A DNA stretch of 43,564 nt, taken from NCBI GenBank assembly GCA_937899995.1, contig CALCCK010000014.1, positions 1-43,564 of the forward strand, written 5' to 3'. Both the position numbers and the translations under genes were made by a program. Below the pieces are notes generated by a model. It searched no databases and was not told the DNA's origin. It worked only from the letters and a program-made list of their open reading frames with translations. Below are positions 11,681-23,168 of this stretch, piece after piece (position 1 is the first letter of the stretch; each line of letters opens with the position of its first letter). This DNA is from an uncultured Gammaproteobacteria bacterium (lineage in GTDB: Bacteria; Pseudomonadota; Gammaproteobacteria; PS1; Pseudothioglobaceae).

Positions 11681-13033
11681 CTAGTGAGGCTCCCCAAGCA
11701 TTTTTTCTAAGTAGTGAATGTTCATGCCGCCCTTACGAAAAGTTTCGTCTTCCATAATGCGAACTTGCAACGGAATGTTGGTTTTAATGCCATCAATCAC
11801 CATTTCGTCCAATGCATTTTGCATTTTGATAATGGCACCGTGCCGCGTGTCAGCAAAAGTAATCAGCTTGCCAATCATTGAATCGTAATACGGCGGCACC
11901 GTGTAACCGTTATAAATATGTGAGTCCACACGTACACCCAGACCACCAGCAACATGGTATTGAGTAATCTTGCCGGGTGAAGGTATAAAATTGTTTGGGT
12001 CTTCAGCGTTAATACGACACTCAATTGCACAGCCTTTAATTTCAATCTCATCTTGAGTGAACGACAACGGTTGGCCGTCAGCAATTAGTATTTGTTCGCG
12101 TACGATATCAACACCAGTAACCATTTCAGTAACTGGATGCTCCACTTGAATGCGAGTGTTCATCTCGATAAAGTAAAACTCGTCGTTTTCAAATAAAAAT
12201 TCAAATGTACCTGCGCCACGATAGTTAATGGCTTTACAGGCATCGGCACAAACCGTACCGATTTTGTTGCGAAGTTCGGGCGTGATGCCTGGAGCAGGCG
12301 CCTCTTCAACCACTTTTTGGTGGCGTCGTTGCATAGAGCAGTCACGTTCACCTAAGTGTACAGCGTTGCCGTGTTCATCTGCCAATATTTGAATTTCAAT
12401 ATGACGAGGCGTAGTAAGGAATTTTTCCATATACACTTCAGGGTTGCTAAAGAAATTTTGTGCTTCAGTTTTAGTTAGTTCGATTGAGCCGAGCAAATCT
12501 TCTTCTTTTTCGACAACGCGCATACCGCGACCACCACCACCACCAGAGGCCTTAATAATAATAGGCAGGCCGATATTGCGAGCTAGTTCTATATTCTCAA
12601 TATCGTTAGTGCCTAAGCCACCATCCGATCCCGGCACACAAGGTACGCCAGATTTTTGCATGGCCTCAATGGCCGCGACCTTGTCACCCATCACGCGAAT
12701 ATTTTCAGCGCGAGGGCCGATGAATATAAAACCACTTTCTTCAACGCGTTGAGCAAAGTCCGCGCTTTCAGACAGGAAACCATAGCCCGGGTGAATTGCA
12801 TCTGCATGCGTCACTTCAGCTGCACTAATGAGTGCTGGAATATTAAGGTAGCTATCTGTTGATGAGGGTGGGCCAATACAAACAGCCTCATCCGCTAGGC
12901 GGACATGTTTTAAGCTACGATCTGCTGTTGAGTAAACTGCAACCGTTTTGATGCCGAGCTCTTTACAAGCGCGCAAAATACGCAAGGCGATTTCACCACG
13001 GTTGGCGATTAGAACTTTTTGGATTTTATTCAT
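11681..13033 (-). CDS. accC: Acetyl-CoA carboxylase biotin carboxylase subunit
   Basis: [59 protein letters not shown]. Confidence 0.97.
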   Translation of the reverse strand: MNKIQKVLIANRGEIALRILRACKELGIKTVAVYSTADRSLKHVRLADEAVCIGPPSSTDSYLNIPALISAAEVTHADAIHPGYGFLSESADFAQRVEESGFIFIGPRAENIRVMGDKVAAIEAMQKSGVPCVPGSDGGLGTNDIENIELARNIGLPIIIKASGGGGGRGMRVVEKEEDLLGSIELTKTEAQNFFSNPEVYMEKFLTTPRHIEIQILADEHGNAVHLGERDCSMQRRHQKVVEEAPAPGITPELRNKIGTVCADACKAINYRGAGTFEFLFENDEFYFIEMNTRIQVEHPVTEMVTGVDIVREQILIADGQPLSFTQDEIEIKGCAIECRINAEDPNNFIPSPGKITQYHVAGGLGVRVDSHIYNGYTVPPYYDSMIGKLITFADTRHGAIIKMQNALDEMVIDGIKTNIPLQVRIMEDETFRKGGMNIHYLEKMLGEPH

Positions 13034-13464
13034 TGGATTACAACTAAAGTTTGACCAAATTCAATTGCATCGCCATCGTTACATAAGATTTCAGTCACGG
13101 TGCCAGATTGATCCGCCTCAATTGGGTTCATGATCTTCATGGCTTCAACGATACAAATTGTGTCACCTTGATTAACATGTTGGCCAATTTTTATAAAAGC
13201 TTCAGAGGTTGGTGATGCCGCACCATAATAAGTTCCCACCATTGGCGAGGTGATTGGGTGGCCGTTAACACTTGGTGCTGCGCTCTCGGTTGTTACCTCT
13301 GTTACCTCTGTTGTTTGTGTCGCTACCACCACTGGTGCTGCCACCATAGGTGCAGCACCATAGCGCGAGATGCGAACCGATTCTTCACCCTCATGAATTT
13401 CAATCTCTGCCATGCCGGACTGTTCTAACAATTCCATTAATTTTTTTACCTTACGAATGTCCAT
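13030..13464 (-). CDS. accB: Biotin carboxyl carrier protein of acetyl-CoA carboxylase
   Basis: [17 protein letters not shown]...; biotinyl motif VEAMKIMN; 4-nt overlap with accC. Confidence 0.96.
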   Translation of the reverse strand: MDIRKVKKLMELLEQSGMAEIEIHEGEESVRISRYGAAPMVAAPVVVATQTTEVTEVTTESAAPSVNGHPITSPMVGTYYGAASPTSEAFIKIGQHVNQGDTICIVEAMKIMNPIEADQSGTVTEILCNDGDAIEFGQTLVVIQ

Positions 13465-13473
13465 TTACTTCCC

Positions 13474-13917
13474 CTATACTTGTGTTTGTATGTGTTTAAT
13501 TGCTGCACTCATTGCGAATTCGTAGCCTTGTGCGCCAAAGCCAGAAATCACACCCTGTGCTATGTCTGAAAAATATGATTTAGAACGAAAATCCTCTCTT
13601 TTATAAACGTTCGAGAGATGTATCTCTGCGAATGGAATATCTACAGCCAGCATTGCATCACGTAGCGCAACTGAAGTATGCGTAAATGCCGCCGGATTGA
13701 TAATAATGTACTTAACGTCGTCATTGTGTGCCTGATGAATACGCTCAATTAGCCCTACCTCTGCGTTGTCTTGATGATGGCCAAGCGTTAAACCAGCCTC
13801 TGTTGCTAAATCAGTCACTTTATTAACAATATCGTCTAAGGTTTGCACACCATAATGGTCAGGCTCGCGCGCGCCGAGCATGTTGAGATTTGGGCCGTTG
13901 AGTAACAAAATATCCAT
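13474..13917 (-). CDS. aroQ: Type II 3-dehydroquinate dehydratase
   Basis: [53 protein letters not shown]. Confidence 0.96.
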   Translation of the reverse strand: MDILLLNGPNLNMLGAREPDHYGVQTLDDIVNKVTDLATEAGLTLGHHQDNAEVGLIERIHQAHNDDVKYIIINPAAFTHTSVALRDAMLAVDIPFAEIHLSNVYKREDFRSKSYFSDIAQGVISGFGAQGYEFAMSAAIKHIQTQV

Positions 13918-14022
13918 GGTTACAATCAGTGTTTTAAAATAAAACTGATTTTACCACCAACATCACAGATGTTAGAAGGATTTATCGGCATTTTAACTAC
14001 ACAATTTAAGCTTTTTTAAGTT

Positions 14023-16245
14023 TTATTTAGCTTTGTTGAAATGCTCGAGATAGCCTTGGGCATTAATTTCGCCCACAATACGCTGGGCGCGCTTTTCAAC
14101 ACCGTTATTGAAAAACAAAATTGCCGGCGGGCCAATAATATTAAAGCGCGCCATTAGAGCTTTATCGGTTGCATCATTTGCTGTGACATCTGCTTGTAAG
14201 GCAACGTGATTTTTCATTGCGTTAACTACTTTGGTGTTTGAGAAAACGAAACGTTCTAGCTCTTTACAAGAAATACACCAGTCAGCATAAAAATCTAGCA
14301 TGACGATTTGATTGTTCTTTTTGGCTTTGGCCAGTATTTGATCCAAATCAGTATTAGATTTTATACGTTTAAACTTTACATGCGCTTGCTCGCTTTGAGT
14401 AGAGGCGCCGTAACCAGATAGCGGCGCTAACATGTCGCCACCACCACGAGCCACTAAGCCCCAAAGTAAAATACCATAAGCCAGCACTAATAATCCGATG
14501 CCTTTAAAGATACGCTGCCACGGTGTCGTTGTATTGGTGAGTGAGTTAAACACACCCATCGCAATCGGCGAGAAACTAAACAGCGTTGCCCATAATGCTA
14601 ACGACACAACTGGTGAAACGATACGATCAAGCAGCCAAATAGCGACGGCTAACATTAAGATGCCGAATACATATTTGACATTATCCATCCAGCCGCCGGC
14701 TTTAGGTAATTTACTCACGCCCGCACCGACAGCTAATAGCGGCGCACCCATGCCTAAGCTCATGACAAATAGTGACAAACCACCAAGTACTGCATCACCT
14801 GTTTGACCAATGTAGATAAGTGCGCCTGCTAATGGCGGCGCCACACATGGACCAACGATCAGTGCGGATAAGAAGCCCATAATGGCCACCCCAATTAGGT
14901 GGCCACCCTCTTGCTTATTGCTGATTTTGGCAATTTTGTTTTGCAAACTGGCTGGCAGTTGGATTTCATAATAACCAAACATTGAGAATGCTAAGGCAAC
15001 AAAAATCAGACTAAAGACCACCAGTATCCAGGGTGTTTGAAATAGTACTTGTAGGTTTTCACCAAAATACCCGGCGAGAACACCGGCAATCGAATAAGTC
15101 ACACTCATTGCCAACACAAATACGATTGACATAATTAGTGCTTTTCTGGTGGTGACTTCGCCCTTATGGCCGACAATAATGCCTGATAAAATTGGGATCA
15201 TTGGGAATACACAAGGCGTTAATGACAACAACAAACCAAAGCCAAAGAAGCTGGCAAGGATTAATAACACGCTATCTTGTTGCAACAGTGCTGCGATTCT
15301 GTCTGTTTCATTAAGTTCAACATTCACAGTCTTATTCGAAGTGTTAGCTGGTGTAGATTCTAGTGTATTGGTTGAGTTTTGTGCACCCTGAATAGGCAAC
15401 GTAATTGTGTTGGTTTTTTCCATTGGTGGGTAGCAAATACCACCCAACCAACAACCCTGGAACTTAACGATGAAAGTGACTTGCTGTCCCTGAATATTTT
15501 TGAGCGGTATTTCAACACTTAGTTCGCCCTTGTGGACTTGAACCGTACCGAACAAAGGGTCCTCTTTGGTTTTCCCCTTAGGAAAAACAATATCGCCAAA
15601 CTCAGCACCCTTAATGTCAAAGAAAAACTTATCGTTGTATAAATAATATTCCGGATGAATTTGCCAAGTTGCCATGAGTGTGTTGGCATCTGTTGCCACG
15701 ACTGAGAAGGCAAAGGCCTCATCCGCAGGTAGTGGCTCATCAGAAATAGGTGTTACTTTATTGACCACTGACAGCATGCCAATTTTGGCCTTAGAAAGAA
15801 GATCAAGCGCACTGTTTACTATAGATGGCTTGTGAATGCTGCTAATATCAAGCGCAACTGACTTGGTAATTGGCGGATAACACACACCTAAATCAGCACA
15901 GCCTTGATAGGTAACGGTTAATAATATTGATTTTGCATCACCCTCAAGTACAGGGATTGCCACCACAGCGTTATTGCGATAAATACCAATTTTACCAAAG
16001 AATTCATCGTTCTTAATTTTAGCTTTTGGGAATTTTGCTGTACCTAACTGAGTAGAAAAGTCAGAAGAAATTTTGATCTTTTCTTTATATAGATAGTAAC
16101 CTTGAGCAATGTCCCAGTTGAGCAATATCTCGTCATTAACAACTCTGGCCTTAAAAGCAAACGCCTCATCAGCAGGCAATAAGTCATTTTCTGCGTGTGT
16201 AAACGCTGAAAACAATAAGAATAATGACAGTAATAATCGTTTCAT
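14023..16245 (-). CDS. dsbD: Thiol:disulfide interchange protein DsbD with two N-terminal alpha domains
   Basis: Signal peptide; two repeats of LPADEAFAF...YQGCADLGVCYPP / FQGCWLGGICYPP; TM domain with TPCVFPMIP and GPCVAPPLAG; C-terminal thioredoxin DFYADWCISCKELE. Confidence 0.95.
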   Translation of the reverse strand: MKRLLLSLFLLFSAFTHAENDLLPADEAFAFKARVVNDEILLNWDIAQGYYLYKEKIKISSDFSTQLGTAKFPKAKIKNDEFFGKIGIYRNNAVVAIPVLEGDAKSILLTVTYQGCADLGVCYPPITKSVALDISSIHKPSIVNSALDLLSKAKIGMLSVVNKVTPISDEPLPADEAFAFSVVATDANTLMATWQIHPEYYLYNDKFFFDIKGAEFGDIVFPKGKTKEDPLFGTVQVHKGELSVEIPLKNIQGQQVTFIVKFQGCWLGGICYPPMEKTNTITLPIQGAQNSTNTLESTPANTSNKTVNVELNETDRIAALLQQDSVLLILASFFGFGLLLSLTPCVFPMIPILSGIIVGHKGEVTTRKALIMSIVFVLAMSVTYSIAGVLAGYFGENLQVLFQTPWILVVFSLIFVALAFSMFGYYEIQLPASLQNKIAKISNKQEGGHLIGVAIMGFLSALIVGPCVAPPLAGALIYIGQTGDAVLGGLSLFVMSLGMGAPLLAVGAGVSKLPKAGGWMDNVKYVFGILMLAVAIWLLDRIVSPVVSLALWATLFSFSPIAMGVFNSLTNTTTPWQRIFKGIGLLVLAYGILLWGLVARGGGDMLAPLSGYGASTQSEQAHVKFKRIKSNTDLDQILAKAKKNNQIVMLDFYADWCISCKELERFVFSNTKVVNAMKNHVALQADVTANDATDKALMARFNIIGPPAILFFNNGVEKRAQRIVGEINAQGYLEHFNKAK

Positions 16246-16440
16246 GCAGCCCCCTGAATTTTACACCCTAAGCATATTTATTTTATTACACTTAGAAGTA
16301 GGGGCTAATTATATGACAAACACACGTTTAAAACAAATACTTGTTGTTTTTCTTTAATGCAATAAAAAACCCCGAGTGTTTCCATACCCAGGATTTTGAC
16401 TTTAACAACCAACCTGTTAAATTTAAACAGGTTAAAAAAA

Positions 16441-17079
16441 TTAGCCAATTTTTGCTTGAATAGCGTCAATCACTGCTTGAGACGAAGTCGCATCTACAGA
16501 AAGCAGTAAACCCTCTTCTTTGTAGAAACCGACTAAAGGCGCTGTTTGGTCGTTGTAAACGTTAAGACGGTTGCTGATTGCTTCTTCAGTTTCGTCTTCA
16601 CGTTGCGTTACAGCACCACCACACTTATCACACACACCCTCAACTTTAGTTGGATTAGACTTTACGTTATAGATTGCGCCACAACCTTCACAAGTACGAC
16701 GCGTTGTTAAACGATCAAGAATCACATCACGCGGTACGTCAATTTCGACAGCCGCGTCTAATTTTTCGCCCATTTTTTCAAGCAATGTTTTCAATGCTTC
16801 TGCTTGTGGAATCGTGCGTGGGAAGCCGTCTAATAAGTAGCCGTTTTTACAATCATCTTCTTTAAGGCGCTCTTCCATAATGCCCATGATTAAATCGTCA
16901 GAGACTAAGTCACCCGCTTTCATTGCTGCTTGGGCTTGCTTACCTAGTTCGGTTCCGGCTGCAACTGCGCCACGTAAAATATCACCAGTTGAGATTTGTA
17001 CTGAACCATCAATTTTGGTTAGTAATTTTGCAACAGTGCCCTTGCCAGCACCTGGTGCGCCTAAAAGAATTAATTTCAT
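16441..17079 (-). CDS. adk: Adenylate kinase
   Basis: MKLILLGAPGAGKGTVAKLL; DGFPRTIPQAEAL; zinc-lid CEGCGAIYN...CDKCGG. Start reassigned to the ATG at 17079. Confidence 0.96.
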   Translation of the reverse strand: MKLILLGAPGAGKGTVAKLLTKIDGSVQISTGDILRGAVAAGTELGKQAQAAMKAGDLVSDDLIMGIMEERLKEDDCKNGYLLDGFPRTIPQAEALKTLLEKMGEKLDAAVEIDVPRDVILDRLTTRRTCEGCGAIYNVKSNPTKVEGVCDKCGGAVTQREDETEEAISNRLNVYNDQTAPLVGFYKEEGLLLSVDATSSQAVIDAIQAKIG

Positions 17080-17108
17080 AATGTTTCCTTGGAAATAGTT
17101 AATAAAAA

Positions 17109-17134
17109 ATACATACAAATAGGATTGTATGTAT
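17109..17134. repeat. Perfect 10-bp inverted repeat followed on the minus strand by T6, 30 nt upstream of adk
   Basis: ATACATACAA-ATAGGA-TTGTATGTAT; minus strand continues TTTTTTATT before the adk start. Confidence 0.75.
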
Positions 17135-17171
17135 AAAAATTTGGCCTCATTTTTTATTATTTAAGGCCAAA
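17135..17171 (-). terminator. Putative intrinsic terminator downstream of grpE
   Basis: Minus strand TTTGGCCT ... AGGCCAAA followed by TTTTTA. Confidence 0.55.
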
Positions 17172-17244
17172 ATTGAGCGAAAATTATATCATACAGACGT
17201 GATGTTTACAATTCAAGCCAACAGTGGTTTGGACCGCTAAATAA

Positions 17245-17802
17245 CTACTGAACCACAATTACCATTGCTGGGCGCACCAAGCGACCATTAAGGGTAAAGC
17301 CAATTTGCACCACTTCAAGTACTGAATTAGACTCTTTGTCAGGCGTTGGCACCATCGTGACTGCCTCATGAAGCTCAGGATTAAAAGTCCCGTCTGTTGG
17401 GTTGATAACCTCAACACCGAACTTTTCCATGGTGGATAAAAACACTTTGTCGGTCATCTCTAAGCCTTCAATAATGTGCTCAATAGTGGCTTTCTCCTCA
17501 TTGGCAGTTTTAAGCCCCATAGTCAGCGAGTCTTTAACTTCAAGTAGCGCCTTAACAAAACCATCGAGTGCAAATTTGTGTGCATTTTCAAGATCTTTAG
17601 CATTACGACGTTTGAGATTTTCCATCTCAGCTTGGGCACGAAGCATTTTATCCCAATTGTCTTTAGCGGATTGTTGCGCTTCTTCTAACTGTGTTTGTAG
17701 GTCGGTTTCTTGTCCGTCTTGTTCAGTTGTTTCAATGTTTTCGTCTTCTACTTTTTCAGCTGATTCATCTTGTGCTTTCTTTTTTGTCATTTTGGTGTCC
17801 AA
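17245..17802 (-). CDS. grpE: Nucleotide exchange factor GrpE
   Basis: [46 protein letters not shown]; divergent from nadK-recN as in many gammaproteobacteria. Confidence 0.94.
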   Translation of the reverse strand: MDTKMTKKKAQDESAEKVEDENIETTEQDGQETDLQTQLEEAQQSAKDNWDKMLRAQAEMENLKRRNAKDLENAHKFALDGFVKALLEVKDSLTMGLKTANEEKATIEHIIEGLEMTDKVFLSTMEKFGVEVINPTDGTFNPELHEAVTMVPTPDKESNSVLEVVQIGFTLNGRLVRPAMVIVVQ

Positions 17803-17833
17803 TTAATGTATATTTATAGCTAATTATCAGCCA

Positions 17834-17863
17834 ATTATATAGTGGCTATTTTAAAGAAAACAA
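17834..17863 (-). promoter_or_regulatory. Putative sigma70-type promoter for grpE
   Basis: Minus strand TTGTTT - 18 nt - TATAAT in the grpE/nadK divergent gap. Confidence 0.4.
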
Positions 17864-17879
17864 GACTAATAAAATCAAA

Positions 17880-18698
17880 ATGTTTAATACAATTGGCATC
17901 ATCACAAAACCGAACGACCCGGTCAGCGAAGGCAAGGCTGCAGAGCTCAGTGCCTTTCTTGAAGAACAAGGCGTGGGTGTGGTGCTTGAAGCAGAACAAA
18001 TTGCAGAGCAGGCAGATTTGATTATTGTGGTGGGCGGTGATGGCTCTTTACTCAACACTGCACGCTCTTTTGTGGACAATAACATCCCAATTTTAGGTAT
18101 TAACTTAGGCCGTCTTGGATTTTTGGCAGATGTATCTGTTACACATATGCTGGATATTGTCGCCGAGATATTGAATGGCGATTTCACTAAAGAAGAGCGC
18201 TGTTTATTATCGTGCCAAATTGAGCAAGATGGCAATGTCCTGAGCCAACATTTAGCTTTAAACGATGTGGTTGTGCATCGAGAAGAAACCCTAAAAATGA
18301 TTGAATTCGATGTGTTTATTGATAATAAGTTTGTCAATAATCAGCGCGCCGACGGTTTGATTGTAACCACACCAACAGGTTCAACAGCTTATGCTTTATC
18401 AAGTGGCGGCCCAATCATGCATCCTGGTGTCAATGCAATCGGCTTGGTGTCGATCTGCCCACATACCATGAGCCACCGCCCGTTGTTAATACCGGGTGGT
18501 AGCGAGGTGGTGATACGCCTAAAAGAAACGAACAAGGGCGCAACCGTAAGTTTTGATGGGCAAACTTCAGTGGCAATTGCTTCTGGGCAGGATATTCGCG
18601 TGCGCCAACATGGTAGTTTTATTCACCTATTGCACCCGCAAAATTACGACTACTTTGAGATTATTCGTTCAAAGTTACATTGGAGTACTAAGCTTTAA
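17880..18698 (+). CDS. nadK: NAD kinase
   Basis: IIVVGGDGSLLNTAR, ILGINLGRLGFLAD, RADGLIVTTPTGSTAYALSSGGPIMHP. Confidence 0.96.
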   Translation: MFNTIGIITKPNDPVSEGKAAELSAFLEEQGVGVVLEAEQIAEQADLIIVVGGDGSLLNTARSFVDNNIPILGINLGRLGFLADVSVTHMLDIVAEILNGDFTKEERCLLSCQIEQDGNVLSQHLALNDVVVHREETLKMIEFDVFIDNKFVNNQRADGLIVTTPTGSTAYALSSGGPIMHPGVNAIGLVSICPHTMSHRPLLIPGGSEVVIRLKETNKGATVSFDGQTSVAIASGQDIRVRQHGSFIHLLHPQNYDYFEIIRSKLHWSTKL

Positions 18699-18717
18699 GT
18701 AGTGCACAATATCGACC

Positions 18718-20382
18718 ATGTTATCCCTATTATCGGTTAAAAATCTTGCAGTTGTTGAAAAACTAGACTTGGCATTTTTTCCAGGAATGAGTACGGTGAC
18801 TGGCGAGACTGGCGCAGGAAAATCAATTTTGCTGCAAGCACTTAGTTTGACACTTGGTAGACGTGGTGATTCCACTTTAGTTCGTCATGGCAAAGATAAG
18901 GCTGAAGTCAGTGCGGTATTTGATGTGACTAATCATCAAAAAATTCAGAATTACTTAGAAGAGCAATCATTAGAAGATGAAGGCGAGTGTATTTTGCGCC
19001 GTATTATTAGCAGAGACGGCCGATCAAAAGCGTTTGTTAACGGCGTTAGCGTGCCGTTGTCAGTATTAAAAAACGTGGGCGAGCTGTTAATTGATATGCA
19101 TGGCCAAAACGAGCATCAATTATTATTGCGCCCCGACCAACAGCGAGATTTGCTTGATGCTTATGCGAAAAGTAGTGAGATATGCACCCAGCTTAATGCC
19201 ATCGTTGTTGAATATAACACAGTCAGCAATCACATTGATGAGCTGAGTAGTAACCATGACTTAAAACAGCAACAGAAAACCTTATTACAACATCAGCTGC
19301 AAGAGTTAGAAGAGGCTGTACTCATCCAAGACGAGCTTAATAACATTGAAAGTGATTTTAAAACCAGCGCCAACGCAGCAAGTTTGATCGAAAAAACCTC
19401 TACTATTCTCAACCAGCTTGAACAAGAATCTGGTGTTAACGCTCAGCTGAATAGTTTGAGTTATGAGCTGAGTTTAGCAGCAGAAACCGATGAGAAGCTT
19501 GTACCAATCTCAGCGTTGCTGTCTAGTGCACAAGTGCAAACCCAAGAAAGTGTTTATGAGCTAAATAATTATTTGTCTAGTTTGTCAGTGGACGAACAAA
19601 CAACGACCGAGTTAGAAGCTAGATTAAGTGAGTTGCATGATTTGTCGCGCAAACACAATTGCCAGATTACAGAATTAATTGCTACTAAAGAAGGTATTGG
19701 TTCAGAGTTAGAATCTATTGGCGGTGCTGGCGCATCGATCGACGCCTTGCAAGGGCAAAAGGAAAAACTATCCCAGCAGTATAGAACACAAGCCAAGCGC
19801 TTGAGTAAAATACGATCTGAAAAGGCCGTACACTTATCAAACGCAGTTACCGAAGCCATGCAAGTATTAGGTATGCCTGGTAGTGAGGTTAAAGTTGACT
19901 TACAGAACAAGGCAGTAGGCGTTCACTATAATGGTGATGAGAGCGTTAATTTTTTGGTAAAAACCAACAAGGGTAGTGGTTTTAAAACCCTGAAGAAGGT
20001 GGCATCAGGCGGCGAACTTTCTCGTATCTCTTTGGCAATATCAGTAGTCAGTAGTGATAGAGAATACACACCAACCTTAATTTTTGATGAGGTTGATGTA
20101 GGTATTAGTGGTGCGGTTGCCGAAGTAGTTGGGCAAAAATTAAAACAGTTGAGCGAGCATTATCAAGTGATTTGTATTACTCATTTGGCGCAAGTGGCTG
20201 CTTTTGGTCATCAGCACTTGCGTGTGAGTAAAACACAAAATGATAATGGCGCTCAAACAACCGTCGAACAACTCTCTAATGATGAGCGTATTAGTGAAGT
20301 GGCACGTATTTTAGGCGGAGCAACTATTACTGACAAGGCGCTCAGAGCCGCCGAAGAAATGATCGAACAAAGTTATTCATGA
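18718..20382 (+). CDS. recN: DNA repair protein RecN
   Basis: MLSLLSVKNLAVVEKLDLAFFPGMSTVTGETGAGKSILLQALSLTLG; VASGGELSRISLAI; LIFDEVDVGISG. Confidence 0.96.
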   Translation: MLSLLSVKNLAVVEKLDLAFFPGMSTVTGETGAGKSILLQALSLTLGRRGDSTLVRHGKDKAEVSAVFDVTNHQKIQNYLEEQSLEDEGECILRRIISRDGRSKAFVNGVSVPLSVLKNVGELLIDMHGQNEHQLLLRPDQQRDLLDAYAKSSEICTQLNAIVVEYNTVSNHIDELSSNHDLKQQQKTLLQHQLQELEEAVLIQDELNNIESDFKTSANAASLIEKTSTILNQLEQESGVNAQLNSLSYELSLAAETDEKLVPISALLSSAQVQTQESVYELNNYLSSLSVDEQTTTELEARLSELHDLSRKHNCQITELIATKEGIGSELESIGGAGASIDALQGQKEKLSQQYRTQAKRLSKIRSEKAVHLSNAVTEAMQVLGMPGSEVKVDLQNKAVGVHYNGDESVNFLVKTNKGSGFKTLKKVASGGELSRISLAISVVSSDREYTPTLIFDEVDVGISGAVAEVVGQKLKQLSEHYQVICITHLAQVAAFGHQHLRVSKTQNDNGAQTTVEQLSNDERISEVARILGGATITDKALRAAEEMIEQSYS

Positions 20383-20521
20383 GGTGGAACTGTAGGGCGT
20401 TAGTTAAAGCCTAATTACCCCCACCATCGACAATAGCCAATATGAAACTGTTATCAAAGAAACTACGATATTACACTTTGTTGAATTAATAAGTAACTTT
20501 TCACGAAAAACCTCTTTAATT

Positions 20522-20543
20522 TATAATGCTCAGACTGTATAAT
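20522..20543 (+). promoter_or_regulatory. Two tandem TATAATGCTC -10-like elements upstream of the atp operon
   Basis: TATAATGCTC at 20522 and again at 20538, 39-60 nt upstream of atpI; -35 boxes are weak. Confidence 0.4.
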
Positions 20544-20581
20544 GCTCTCTTTTGTGGGTTTGTGATATTGGAGTTTTGGCA

Positions 20582-20932
20582 ATGAAAAGTAAGCTGCCAA
20601 AGATTCAACTAATCACCATATTGGTGACCATCGCTTATTTTTCCTCATTAGGTGTAGGACTTTCTGCAGCCTATGGGGGATTAATTAGCTTGATGAATAC
20701 AGGACTGGTTAATCGACATATAAGCAAACAAAGAGAAGACTTAACTATTAGCGCCCAAGCGAGTGTTGGGATGATGGCCATTAGTGTGATAATGCGTATG
20801 GCGCTGGTGGTGGGTTTGACTTTAGCCGGGCATTTCCTTTTGAAGTTAAGTACAGATGCCCTAATCGTTAGTTTAGTTTTAGGACTGATTGGTTTTTTAA
20901 TAGATAAGATGTTGCCCAATGGCGGGCAATAA
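20582..20932 (+). CDS. atpI: ATP synthase protein I
   Basis: Short multi-TM protein directly upstream of atpB; start reassigned to MKSKLPKIQ. Confidence 0.8.
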   Translation: MKSKLPKIQLITILVTIAYFSSLGVGLSAAYGGLISLMNTGLVNRHISKQREDLTISAQASVGMMAISVIMRMALVVGLTLAGHFLLKLSTDALIVSLVLGLIGFLIDKMLPNGGQ

Positions 20933-20952
20933 ATATAAGCATAGAAGTTTAG

Positions 20953-21816
<864 letters not shown>

Positions 21817-21839
21817 TTTTTTTAAAAAAAAAGGAGTAA

Positions 21840-22082
<243 letters not shown>

Positions 22083-22115
22083 ATACTTTTTACTTAAAAG
22101 CACAAGGTTTAAGCT

Positions 22116-22586
22116 ATGAATATTAATTTGACGATGATTGGCCAGTTAATCATGTTCGCCATGTTTACATGGTTCTGCATGAAGTTTATTTGGCCACCAA
22201 TTGTTGCTGCCATGGACGAGCGTAAAAAACGCATTGAAAGTGGTTTGATTGCAGCAGAACGAGGCTTGTCAGAGCACAAAGAAGCACAACAAAAAGCGCA
22301 AGAGATGCTTAATCAGTCTAAAGATCAAGCAGCTGAAATCATTGCTAATGCGGGCAGACAAGCTTCAACAATGGTTGAAGACGCTAAAGACGTTGCCTCT
22401 CAAGAAGCGGACCGTATTAAAGCGCACGCACAAGCGGAGATTGAGCAAGAAGCCAATCGTGCGCGTAATAAGCTAAAAGATCAAGTGTCTGATTTAGTTA
22501 TGCAGGGTGTAAATTCGGTATTGGCTAAAGAAGTAGACGCTAAAACACATAAAGACATGTTAGGCAAGTTGTCGCAAACACTATAG
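22116..22586 (+). CDS. atpF: F0F1 ATP synthase subunit b
   Basis: [29 protein letters not shown]..., coiled coil; operon position. Confidence 0.96.
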   Translation: MNINLTMIGQLIMFAMFTWFCMKFIWPPIVAAMDERKKRIESGLIAAERGLSEHKEAQQKAQEMLNQSKDQAAEIIANAGRQASTMVEDAKDVASQEADRIKAHAQAEIEQEANRARNKLKDQVSDLVMQGVNSVLAKEVDAKTHKDMLGKLSQTL

Positions 22587-22595
22587 GATATATCA

Positions 22596-23144
22596 GTGGA
22601 ATTAACAACAATCGCCAAGCCCTACGCTAATGCAGTTTTTGAAATTGCTGAGCAAAATAAGTCACATTCAGACTGGAGGGGTGTATTAGAGGCGGGTGCA
22701 CAATTAGCCAATGATGGAAATATGCAAGCATTTATTGCTTCGCCAAGCGCCACTAGTGAGAATAAAATACAAGCAGTGGTAGCAGTATTTAAGGCGATTT
22801 TAGGCAGGGCATTAAGCAAGGAGGAGACATCTTTCGTTACTTTGTTGTTAGACAATGGTCGTATTGGTGTTTTACCCAGTATGCTTGAGTTATTTGATGC
22901 AATGAGCAACCTTAGTAGTGATTCCAAAGCATTTCATGTGATTAGTGCTTATAAGTTAAGTGCCGCTGAAGAAAAACAAATTGTGAGTGATTTATCTGAT
23001 AAATACAGTACAACAGTTAGTATCGACACCGAAATAGACGAAAGTTTGGTTGGTGGCGTAGTGATTAAAGAAGGTGACAAAGTGATTGACTTGTCGATTA
23101 AGGCTCGAGTAGATGGGCTGAGTTCATGTTTGTCAATCAATTAA
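22596..23144 (+). CDS. atpH: F0F1 ATP synthase subunit delta
   Basis: ELTTIAKPYANAVFEIAEQ...; DESLVGGVVIKEGDKVIDLSIKARVDGL. Confidence 0.96.
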   Translation: MELTTIAKPYANAVFEIAEQNKSHSDWRGVLEAGAQLANDGNMQAFIASPSATSENKIQAVVAVFKAILGRALSKEETSFVTLLLDNGRIGVLPSMLELFDAMSNLSSDSKAFHVISAYKLSAAEEKQIVSDLSDKYSTTVSIDTEIDESLVGGVVIKEGDKVIDLSIKARVDGLSSCLSIN

Positions 23145-23168
23145 TTTATTTTATTAAGAGGAAGGGTT

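Noticed and set aside
16411-16440. Inverted repeat AACCTGTT/AACAGGTT after adk as terminator
   Set aside because: On the adk strand the T-run precedes rather than follows the stem, so it does not fit an intrinsic terminator; function unclear.
17846-18337. 163-aa minus-strand ORF opposite nadK
   Set aside because: Antisense shadow of a clearly conserved NAD kinase; Ser/Ile-rich composition without recognisable motifs.
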